DNA of 45,530 bases from Chitinophagaceae bacterium (lineage in GTDB: Bacteria; Bacteroidota; Bacteroidia; Chitinophagales; Chitinophagaceae). Positions 17,702-26,258 of the stretch are shown here, in pieces. A program made the position numbers and the translations under genes. The notes below the pieces were generated by a model. It did no database searches. It had not been told where the DNA came from and saw nothing but the letters and a program-made list of their open reading frames with translations. Positions within the stretch are counted from its first letter, which is position 1. Every line of letters starts with the position of its first letter. The DNA is taken from assembly GCA_024707305.1 (NCBI GenBank), contig JANPZZ010000010.1, positions 1-45,530 on the forward strand, given 5' to 3'.

Positions 17702-18922
17702 TTATGCTTCTTCTACATAATCCAGATCCTTATGGAAGGTATCTTTCATTCCCGCATTTGCCCAAACTGCTAATCCGAATATAACTGCACCCACAATTGC
17801 TGCGCCCGTAATCATTGAGCCTGTCCAGGAAGTAACAACGTGAAATAAAATGGTAGATGGCACGAGCGCACCACGCGCGAAATTGGGTGCAGTGGTGGTT
17901 ACTGTTGCGCGAATGTTTGTACCAAACTGCTCCGTTGCGATGGTCATAAAGATGACCCAATATCCCACCGAGAATCCCAGCAATCCACATAATGGATAGA
18001 ACCACGCGGTGCTGATTCCATCTAATGAAAGATATGTTGTTACGGCTATTACTGCCAATACAAGGAACATATACACCACTTTTGTACGGCTTTTCAATAC
18101 CTGGCTGATAAGGCCGCTTACCACATCCCCCAGCGCCATACCGCCATAACACCATGCAATGGCCAGGCCGCCGCTGATTTCGCCTTGCACACCTAAAAGT
18201 TTTCCAAATTCAGGAGAAAGTGTTACCAGAATTCCAACTACATACCAAAGTGGAATGCCAATGAGAATACAACGCAGGTATTTTAAGAGATTCGCTTTTG
18301 TTTTAAACAGACTGAAAAAATTACCGCGTGATGTATGCTTTTTTACCGCGTGTGCAAACATGCCGGATTCAGCAACGCCGATGCGCAGCAACAATAACAT
18401 CAATCCCAATCCACCCCCAATAAAAAAGGAGGTTCGCCAGTGAAACAAATCTGAAACAAAATATGCGGCAACGGCTCCCGAAATTCCAACTGAGGCTACA
18501 AGCGTAGTGGCATACCCGCGTTTTTCCTTCGGCATTAATTCCGCTACAAGGGTAATACCAGCGCCGAGTTCGCCTGCGAGACCCACGCCTGCTATAAAAC
18601 GCCAGGCGGCGTATTCATTTACACTGGTAACAAATCCGTTGGCAATATTTGCGAGGGAATACATGAGAATAGATCCAAATAAAACGGACAAACGTCCTTT
18701 CTTATCTCCCAGAATTCCCCATGCAATACCGCCAATCAGCATGCCCACCATTTGAATATCAAGAAGCAGTATACCTGTATGTGTAAGTTCTTCACCGGTC
18801 AGTCCCAATTCCTTTAAACTGGCCACGCGCACAATGCTAAACAGGAGTAAATCGTATATATCTACAAAATACCCGAGGGCGGCTACGGTTACGGCGGCAA
18901 TCAGTTTTGTTCTGTCTGTCAT
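17702..18922 (-). CDS. MFS transporter, metabolite:H+ symporter type
   Basis: An intact 406-residue protein with 12 predicted helices. Motif A is present as WGILGDKKGRLSVLFGS (loop 2-3), and an acidic motif follows in GVGLAGELGAGITLVAELMP (helix 5), then KEKRGYATT. This pattern fits the metabolite:H+ symporter branch that includes NanT-like and aromatic-acid transporters. It likely imports an acidic sugar or a breakdown product of the glycan. It heads a downstream part of the cluster, 56 bp before the sialidase-like gene, and is separated from the upstream lyase gene by a 400-bp repeat block. ATTGTATAA overlaps its start codon, resembling half of the candidate operator, possibly by chance. 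Confidence 0.87.
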   Translation of the reverse strand: MTDRTKLIAAVTVAALGYFVDIYDLLLFSIVRVASLKELGLTGEELTHTGILLLDIQMVGMLIGGIAWGILGDKKGRLSVLFGSILMYSLANIANGFVTSVNEYAAWRFIAGVGLAGELGAGITLVAELMPKEKRGYATTLVASVGISGAVAAYFVSDLFHWRTSFFIGGGLGLMLLLLRIGVAESGMFAHAVKKHTSRGNFFSLFKTKANLLKYLRCILIGIPLWYVVGILVTLSPEFGKLLGVQGEISGGLAIAWCYGGMALGDVVSGLISQVLKSRTKVVYMFLVLAVIAVTTYLSLDGISTAWFYPLCGLLGFSVGYWVIFMTIATEQFGTNIRATVTTTAPNFARGALVPSTILFHVVTSWTGSMITGAAIVGAVIFGLAVWANAGMKDTFHKDLDYVEEA

Positions 18923-19027
18923 TGTATAAATTAATACTATAGCAGCCGAAGATAGAAAGTTGACAGGGTTGCGATTTGTAGAATGTTGGCGGGTTTTTAT
19001 AGCATTTCACCACAGCGGGCTGATTAG

Positions 19028-19357
19028 TCAGGCGGCCTGATAAATTTTTCCCGCAGAGCGCAGAGATTTTGATTAGAGTAAATAAACCGGATCAATTTCT
19101 TCCACGCATAAAATTTGCAGGAATCCCTTCCTGAATATTAAAACCTATCTACCCAAAACTTATATCAGGCGGCAGCCTGATAATTTTTCACGCAGAGCGC
19201 GCAAAGGTCCCGCGGAGTGCGCAGAGATTTTGACTAGAGTAAATGAACCGGATCAATTTCTTCCACGCATAAAATTTGCAAGAATACTTTCCTGAAATAT
19301 TAAAACCTATCTACCCAAAACATTTATCAGGCGGCAGACAGGCGGCCTGATAAATTC
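19028..19357. repeat. Long direct repeats with REP-like heads; last copy encodes the end of a lyase gene
   Basis: Unit 1 (19028-19164) and unit 2 (19165-19326) share most of their length: TCAGGCGGC...CCTGA, CGCAGAGCGC...GCAGAGATTTTGA, CCGGATCAATTTCTTCCACG and AAAACCTATCTACCCAAAAC. Unit 2 carries about 22 extra bases in the middle. A third, partial copy of the head (19327-19357) overlaps the 3' end of the adjacent lyase gene. The heads are inverted repeats and could terminate transcription. Between 18923 and 19027 I see nothing else. Confidence 0.8.
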
Positions 19358-20244
19358 TCGAGCTTCAAGATTGATTCAATCAAACCATTTGCAATTTCTT
19401 CATGCAAGCGATCAAATGGCAGAATCGGCTCACGGACGATTGCGGTGGAGTAATATCCCTGTCTATGCAATAACCGCTTAAAGAAGTGAATCGAAATATC
19501 CAGGTGTTGATTGGAAAATGCAAGGATGGGAAGCAACTGACGAAAAAGAATTTCCGCTTCTTTTATATTGCCCTTTTTGAATTCTCGATAAATGCGAACA
19601 TACGTATAATGCATTGCCGTGGGCATAAAAGCATGAACTCCCCGCTTTAACCCTTCTATCATTTGCGATACCGCCCAGCCGCCGCTTACGTGCAGTTTGT
19701 TGTTGGTTAATTCAATGATGCGGGAATATTTCACACCAGCGGGAATGGTCTCCACTTTCAAACATCGGAATGCCGGAACTTCTTCAAACAAGCGACAGAT
19801 TAATTCATCGGGAAGTCCGTAGCCTGATGCATCCCAATCCTGCAGCATGATAATATCTGGATTGGTTTCGGCGAGCGACATAAAGTTGTTGTAAAAAACA
19901 TCTTCATTTATATAAGGAATCTGAAACAGTACATGGCTGCATCCGCTTTGTATGTACATACGCAAAAGTTCTCGCGCTTTTTGCAAATCTGTTTCACCAG
20001 CACCGGCGATCACGGGAACTTTTCCGTTTACTTCCTGCAATACGGTCTCAACCATGAGCAGGCGTTCTTCCCGGCTAAGTTTATAAACTTCTGACGCCAT
20101 GGCTGGCACCAGGAAGCCCGCAACGCCGGCGTCAAGCGCATAATGCACATGCCGACGGAGCGCGTTGGTATCAATGGTATTGCTCGTTGTAAACGGAGTG
20201 TTTAAAACCGTAACAATCCCAAACAATGGATACAGGTCCTTCAT
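19327..20244 (-). CDS. DHDPS/N-acetylneuraminate-lyase family aldolase, variant active site
   Basis: A 305-residue TIM-barrel class I aldolase. The family acts on 2-keto-3-deoxy acids through a lysine Schiff base, here Lys163 in FRCLKVETIPAGVKY. The entry motif is FLVPAMASEVYKLSREER (usual GTTGE region). Where most members have the catalytic tyrosine (YNxPxxT), this protein reads IIMLQDWDASGYGLP (135-138 QDWD), so the canonical Tyr is absent. The last ten codons (ENLSGRLSAA) lie in a copy of the neighbouring repeat, so the original C-terminus may have been replaced. It is the last gene of the SusCD-containing block, 15 bp after the FAD oxidoreductase gene. Confidence 0.85.
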   Translation of the reverse strand: MKDLYPLFGIVTVLNTPFTTSNTIDTNALRRHVHYALDAGVAGFLVPAMASEVYKLSREERLLMVETVLQEVNGKVPVIAGAGETDLQKARELLRMYIQSGCSHVLFQIPYINEDVFYNNFMSLAETNPDIIMLQDWDASGYGLPDELICRLFEEVPAFRCLKVETIPAGVKYSRIIELTNNKLHVSGGWAVSQMIEGLKRGVHAFMPTAMHYTYVRIYREFKKGNIKEAEILFRQLLPILAFSNQHLDISIHFFKRLLHRQGYYSTAIVREPILPFDRLHEEIANGLIESILKLENLSGRLSAA

Positions 20245-20259
20245 ATCACCCGGCTCTTT

Positions 20260-22236
20260 CTATCCTTTCAGTTTAAAAAACAGGTTATAATAAATAATAC
20301 AGGCTTCGCCGCGTGTAATAGGCTCCGATCCGCTGCGCTGATCGTACAGGTTGCCCTGGTCCTCAATAATCGCTTTTAGTGAAGCATCAACAGAAGATGC
20401 AATCGCCTTTCTAAACGAATCTATCGACAGGTCATCAACCGGTGAAACAGCGTTGGTTCCTGCCAGTTCCGAGAAAATCTGATTCCATTTACTGAATGTT
20501 TCCTTATCCAATGCCGTGTTTGGCTTCGCCTGGTATGAATCGAAGAAGTTCCGCGTTCCCCAAAACTGAACTGCTTTAAATGCTTTATCTGTAATCGGCA
20601 AATCTTCAAAATAGGTCAGGATCTGGTTGTACTCAAGCAGCTTATGTTGCAACTGATGGGAAGGAACATCACCTACCTGTACTTTGTTTTTTATCGCCAT
20701 CCAGGCCGCCGTACCTGCCACCTGGCCAAGTCCCATCCACAACGGTTCCATACGCACGGTAGAAAATGCCACGTGCGTTGTTGATGCCGCAACAGGAACA
20801 ATCAGTCCTTTAATTTTTTCAGGAATCAATATACGATAAGGAATCTGGTATGGAGAAATGGACAACAGGCCGATATATCCTTCCAGCACTTTTCCATTCG
20901 ATGCAGGCTCTTTTGTTGTAGGGAAGCTGTCGATCGGAAATTCCCCGGCAATGATGCTGTCGTTGAAAACAACATTGCGACCGGTTTCTTTATATTGCAA
21001 ATCGTTTTGATTCAAAACATACTTTCCTTTCAGGCGGCGACCTTCACGTACATACAATTGCCAGGGGAAATGATTGTTATCGGTAAACTCATCTTTGGGT
21101 AAATGATATTGATTCGCCAGCTTACGATGCTCTTCCGGAATTGCTGAATCATTCTGAACAAAGTACAGCAACCCCAACACCAGCGCGCGATGATGTTTGA
21201 ACACTTTCTCACGCTGCTCCCAGCCCGCTTCCACATAGTCGCCATTCTCTTCAGGAAATGGGAACCCGAGTGGTCGTGGGTTGATATTTACATCATACTT
21301 TTTATTCGGAATTTCTGCAAAAGAGAATACACGCATCATGGTGTTGAAATGCGCAGAATAGTAGCCGTGTCCTTCGCGGAATACTTTCGGTCCGCCAAGT
21401 CGACCCGCTTTCAGGTCTTCAAAATACTTCGTGTAATTGTTGCGATCATAGCCTTCCGGCGCTTCCGTGAGTTTATAACTGTTTTCAGGATCATCCGTCA
21501 GGCATAAACGATAAGTATATGCTGGCAGGTTTTTATCCGCTTCGCCAGTGCTGCCGGGTAAGATTGTTTTTTCGTCGAAATCGAAAAATATTTTCCCTGC
21601 ATGTGTTTCGTTAAAATCAGCTCTTCCTTCACGTCCCAGCGCATAGGCGGCTCCCGCAAGTGCAAACAAATCGCCTTCATATGTTGCATCTACAAATATC
21701 TGTCCGGTTACTTTTACACTATCTCCATTTGTGCGGTTTTTGAAATGCACTTCTTTTACAGTATCGTCTTCAGTCACTACTTTTTCAATCTGGTGATTGG
21801 TCAGTACGTTGATGTTCTTTTCCGCTTTGATCATATCATTGAATACCTGTTCGGCCACATGCGGTTCGTAGTAATAACCATCTTTACATTTAACCACATT
21901 TTCTGAATCGGCGCCATATTTATCGACATAGTATTTTTTTACCTGTTTGGTAAATTCTATGAAAAGGCCCGCAATCGCGTCTTTGTTCTCAATGTCACTT
22001 TTACCCAGGCCGCTTGTTGACATGCCGCCAATATGTCCATGATATTCGGTGAGCGTAACTGGCGTACCCAGTCGCGCGGCAGCAATGGCAGCCATTACGC
22101 CAGCCGGTGTGGAGCCCACAATTACCACCCGTCCTTCGCCTTCTTCATCTTTTCCCATTGAGGTACAGGATACCAGATTGGTTCCGTATAATATAGATCC
22201 TAATGCACCGAGTTTTATAAAGCTTCTTCTTTTCAT
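20260..22236 (-). CDS. FAD-dependent oxidoreductase (PF12831-type), Tat lipoprotein
   Basis: An intact 658-residue protein. The N-terminus MKRRSFIKLGALGSILYG has a twin-arginine motif and then LVSC (Cys24), so it is probably exported folded with FAD and lipid-anchored. The nucleotide-binding segment is VVIVGSTPAGVMAAIAAARLG (split here as VVIVGSTPAG), and the FAD region continues with EYHGHIGGMSTSGLG. VDATYEGDLFALAGA is the second FAD-contact block of the FAD_oxidored family. The C-terminus ends in SEPITRGEACIIYYN, resembling an S-layer-homology-like motif. It is a paralogue of 26259-28253. Such enzymes often sit in glycan loci; substrate unknown. Confidence 0.87.
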   Translation of the reverse strand: MKRRSFIKLGALGSILYGTNLVSCTSMGKDEEGEGRVVIVGSTPAGVMAAIAAARLGTPVTLTEYHGHIGGMSTSGLGKSDIENKDAIAGLFIEFTKQVKKYYVDKYGADSENVVKCKDGYYYEPHVAEQVFNDMIKAEKNINVLTNHQIEKVVTEDDTVKEVHFKNRTNGDSVKVTGQIFVDATYEGDLFALAGAAYALGREGRADFNETHAGKIFFDFDEKTILPGSTGEADKNLPAYTYRLCLTDDPENSYKLTEAPEGYDRNNYTKYFEDLKAGRLGGPKVFREGHGYYSAHFNTMMRVFSFAEIPNKKYDVNINPRPLGFPFPEENGDYVEAGWEQREKVFKHHRALVLGLLYFVQNDSAIPEEHRKLANQYHLPKDEFTDNNHFPWQLYVREGRRLKGKYVLNQNDLQYKETGRNVVFNDSIIAGEFPIDSFPTTKEPASNGKVLEGYIGLLSISPYQIPYRILIPEKIKGLIVPVAASTTHVAFSTVRMEPLWMGLGQVAGTAAWMAIKNKVQVGDVPSHQLQHKLLEYNQILTYFEDLPITDKAFKAVQFWGTRNFFDSYQAKPNTALDKETFSKWNQIFSELAGTNAVSPVDDLSIDSFRKAIASSVDASLKAIIEDQGNLYDQRSGSEPITRGEACIIYYNLFFKLKG

Positions 22237-22284
22237 TTATGCTAGTTTCAGGTCCTGTTATAATATTTTTTCTAAAGTAGAATT

Positions 22285-23737
22285 CTATTTATCAATTACA
22301 ACACTTCGCCATCCGGCATCAAGTGTTTTTTTAAGTTGATCCACAATTTGTTTCTTGTCCTTTTTGTCAACCAGGTTATTGTATTGCTGGGGATCTTTAT
22401 TGATTTCATACAACTCGCGGTCGATTACACGACCAGTGGCAAGTTCTACAAACTCGCTATAACGATATTCCGCAGTACGAACAGACCTTCCCATAATTTT
22501 ACCGCCTGCCCTTGGATAGCGATTAAAAATTGCACGCTTCCATTTGAGATCGGGGTTTTCCAAAAGTGGTTTTGCGCTTACACCCTGCAGATGCGATTGC
22601 TGCGGAAGTCCTGCCAGATCGGTGATAGTGGCGTACATGTCGGCTGTTTCCACCAATGCTTTTGTGCGTTGATTCTTTTTGTTTGAACCTGGTTTTACGA
22701 TGATCAGTGGAATGCGGTTTGCATCATCGGTGAGATCATTTTTTTCCCCATAGACCGCGTTCACCCAGATGATAACCGTGGTCAGACCAAAGAACGATGA
22801 TTGTTTTTTCCGTTAGCTGCAATGAATCGAGCGCGTTTAGTATTCTTCCAATCTGATAGTCCACGTAACTTACCGAAGCGTAATATCCGTGTAAAATCTG
22901 ACGTACCTGCTCTTGCGATAAAGGTCCTTTCTTCGGCATATCGGTATATGCACGCATTTCACCACGTGTATCGCCCCAGCCATATCTTAACTCAGCAATT
23001 TCTGGTGGCAGCACCTGCAGGTTGGGATCCACCGGCATTGGAATTTTTGCCGGATCATACATATCCCAATATTTCTTAGGCGCAGTAAACGGAAGATGTG
23101 GACGTTTGAATCCTACCGCCAGCAAAAATGGTTTATCTTTTATTTTTTCTAATGTCTCAATCGTAAGCTGCGCAACCTGTCCATCCTGGTAAGCGTTGTC
23201 GGGCGCATCAACACCTTCCGTTGCTGTACCTTTCTCCATGCGGTTGATAAAGCCACGCACACGGTTTGTTGGCAACAGGTATTCATCTCTCTTGGGAATA
23301 TCGAGCAACGATTCAGGAAGGTTCCATGATACATCGTCAGGCTGCGCAGGATGCGCGTGGGATACCAACCCGATCGCCTGTGTGTAGTATCCATTCTTTT
23401 GAAACAACTGCGGGAATGTAACCACGTCTGGAAAACGATCCCTGAAATGTTCCGTACCTGAATTTATCTCCAGCGTATCGGGGCGATAACCCGTCATCAA
23501 AGAGGCGCGCGAAGGCGCACAACTTGATTGCTGACAAAACGCATTTTCAAATGTTGTACCGCGGTTCGCCAACTGCTGCGTATACGGCGTATTCGCAAAC
23601 TTGTTGCCGTAAGCCGATAGCACCGATGGATTCAAGCCATCTGCCGCAATAAACAATACATTATATTTTTCCTGTGCAACTACAGTACCGGTAAAAAATA
23701 ATGCTAGTACACTACTTACCCATGCAAATTTTTTCAT
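22285..23737 (-). CDS. Sulfatase (S1 family, iduronate-2-sulfatase-like), one frameshift
   Basis: A secreted sulfatase of 483 residues after correction. The signal peptide is MKKFAWVSSVLALFFTGTVV. The formylglycine site is Cys73 in CAPSRASLMTGYRP, the Cys-type consensus. VGFKRPHLPFTAPKKYWDMY and LWSDHGYHLGERGLWGK are conserved metal and substrate blocks. The first metal motif reads FIAADGLNPSV, so the second Asp of the usual DD pair is Gly34. The frame breaks in the T7 run 22739-22745; removing one base gives LWGKNDLTDDANRIPLIIV. It should remove sulfate esters from the glycan. Maturation needs an FGE or anSME encoded elsewhere. Confidence 0.88.
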
Positions 23738-23742
23738 GCCCT

Positions 23743-25003
23743 TTATTTTTGTGATGGTATCTCCAGTTTCTCCAAATCAGAGAGACGGACTTTCATTACT
23801 TCAACAGATTGTTTTCCTCCTGCAAAAGCAATGAGTAAATGGCCATCATGCTCAATCACGTGCGGATAATCGATATGACGTCCGCCAGTGAGGTAATACA
23901 TTTTATTAAACACAACACCATCATCGCTGATGGATAATACCAACGGATCGCGTTTAGCGGGGTTTGCATTTGATACTAATACATAACGACCATCTTTCAA
24001 CCTTGTACTGCTGAATTTAGACCTTGCATCCGGGAAATTGGTACGCACAGGTCTCGTCCAGGTACGACCATTATCAGAAGAAAAAAGAACGGAAGATGAA
24101 ACCGCTTCCTTTATTGTCGCGGAAAAGAGCTACCACGGTACTGTCGGGAAGCAACCACCAGTTGGGTTCTTCAGCTGTAAGCTCGTCAGCTGAACCCGGT
24201 ACAGGAACTGATTTCCATTCTGTAATTTTATTGGTTCCACCAATCAGGAATTCGGCGCCTGATTTGGTGTAGTCATGTTTACGACGCGACATCATCCATT
24301 CACCAGTAGCAAGTGTGTCGGGAGCAAAGTTGTTAATCGCATTGTCGAAAACAACACCAATATCATTCCAGCGTCCGGTCGCTGTATCTAAACGATAGCC
24401 TAACAATTTCAGGCTGGGACCAAAGAAATCTGCGGCTTCGTCGAGTGATGCCAGCGCATACAGGTCGCCTTTCCATTCCCAGAATCCACGCGCGATATAA
24501 CGGAAACCTTTGGGGCTTCTGGTACCATACCACGAGGGGCGCTCAGCTCCAGGGGGATTAGGCGTGATATAATCATGCGCCGACCAATTCAATCCATCAG
24601 GGCTGGTTGAAAATTTCACGCGTTGTCCAACACGGTCTTCTATACCGGGACCATCGCTCCACATTATCCAGTATTTGCCGGCGTAGTAATGAATATAGTT
24701 GTGTTGATTTACGCCCATCTGGTCACGCACTTCGCTTACCACACGGAAGTTGCCCGGTACGCGGGGCAGTTTATCATAATCTATTTTGTGTGTATTCTCT
24801 GGCACCCAGTCACCGGCCAACATGATCGGCGAATTAGGAGTTTCTTTCAGGTTTACTTTCACTGCTGCAGGCGCTGCCGCTCTTTTCTTTGATTTCGATT
24901 GTGCATGAATTACTGCCGGCGAGCACAACAAAACGGACATTCCAATTGCTGTATTCAATACAAGCGACCTGCTAATGCAGGCGCTAAAGAAATTTTTTAT
25001 CAT
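23743..25003 (-). CDS. BNR/exo-hydrolase-like secreted protein A, one frameshift
   Basis: A 419-residue beta-propeller-type protein with signal peptide (ending around VIHAQ). Conserved features shared with the adjacent paralogue are MLAGDWVPE, VNQHNYIHYYAGKYWIMWSD, ARGFWEWKGDLYALASL, FRDNKGSGFIFR and GRHIDYPHVIEHDGHLLIAF. The break is in the A6 run 24081-24086; one base less joins FIFRSF to SSDNGRTWTRPVRTNFPDA, which restores an Asp box. Glycoside hydrolase activity is plausible, but no family number can be assigned from the sequence. It follows paralogue B (gap 24 bp) and precedes the sulfatase gene (gap 5 bp). Confidence 0.8.
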
Positions 25004-25027
25004 GATGATCTAATTTGAATTCGTTAT

Positions 25028-26245
25028 TTACGGATTTACTGTAATCGGGTTTGATGGCATCTGTACTTTATCCAGTTCTTCAATACTTACGCGCATTATT
25101 TCAACGGTTTGTTTGGCGCTGGCATAAGCGATATATAAATATCCCTCATGTACCATCACATGTGGATAGTCGATGCCACGTCCACCATCCAGGTAAACCA
25201 TTTTGTTAAAGGTGATGCCATCATCGCTCACTGAAATAGTCATAGGATCGCGCTTTTTAGGATTGGGGTTTGAAACGAGGATATATCGTCCATCTTTCAA
25301 ACGCACACCACTGAATTTGGAAGTAGCATCAGGGAAATTGGTCTTAACAGGTTTTGTCCAGGTACGTCCATTGTCTATGGATGTAGCGCGATAGAGAAAT
25401 CCGCTTTTGCTATTATCGCGGAAAAGAGCGAGGATCGTTTTGTTATCGGGGAGAACCCACCAGTAAGGCTCTTCGGGTCTGAATTCGGCTTTTTTTGTTG
25501 TATTCAGATACAGGTACTGAATTCCATTTATCAAATCCTTCAACACCACCATACATAAATGAAACGTTTTGCACACTATCGCGGCGCGTCATCATCCACT
25601 CGCCTGAAGGAAGTTTGGCCGGGGGAAATTATTCATCGCATTGTCGTAAACAACACCGTGATTTTTCCACTCACCTTTTGTTTCATCAAAAACGAATGCA
25701 TGCAATGCAAGGCCTTCGCCGGGGTATCCGGGCGCATTATATATAGTTGCAAGTGCCAGCATTTGTCCATCGCGCAACCAGAAGCCGCGAGCGATCCAAC
25801 CCCAATCGCCGGTCAAAGAATCGGTCAGCCGTTTAGCCGGAGCCCAGTTCACTCCATCTTTGCTGGTAGAATAAGCAACCACCTGTCCTGCACGGTCGTG
25901 ACCTGGTGTTTTGTCGCGATGCTGGCCAGGTTCTGCACGTGGCACACCGGGTCCATCACTCCACATAATCCAGAACTGTCCATTATGATGAATAAGATAG
26001 TTGTGTTGATTTACACGATGTCCATCCTGGTCGCGTACGTCATTCACAATTATATGTTCGCTTTTTTCCAGCTTTGGCAAATTTGCAAAATCAATCTGGT
26101 GCGGATCTTCGGGAACCCAATCACCCGCCAGCATTGCTGGTAAGTTATCACCCGCTGTTGACTGTTTCTGGCTATCTGCCGATCCACATGCTGTTAATGC
26201 TAGTAACGTTAAAGGCGCTAAAAATCTGGAAAATAATTTTCTCAT
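25028..26245 (-). CDS. BNR/exo-hydrolase-like lipoprotein B, two indels
   Basis: A paralogue of protein A. The lipoprotein signal is MRKLFSRFLAPLTLLALTAC. Shared blocks are MLAGDWVPEDPHQIDF, VNQHNYLIHHNGQFWIMWSD, IARGFWLRDGQMLALATI, SIDNGRTWTKPVKTNFPDA and GRGIDYPHVMVHEGYLYIAY. Adding one base near 25621-25625 joins AMNNF to PPAKLPSGEWMMTRRDSV. Removing one from the T7 run 25490-25496 joins VPVSEYN to KKAEFRPEEPYWW. The corrected product has 405 residues. Two side-by-side paralogues suggest related but different linkages. Activity is inferred only from fold and context. Confidence 0.8.
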
Positions 26246-26258
26246 ACTGGCATTTGTT

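Noticed and set aside
18921..18929. ATTGTATAA as an operator of the MFS gene
   Set aside because: It covers the start codon and only the AT-rich half matches the 17-mer.
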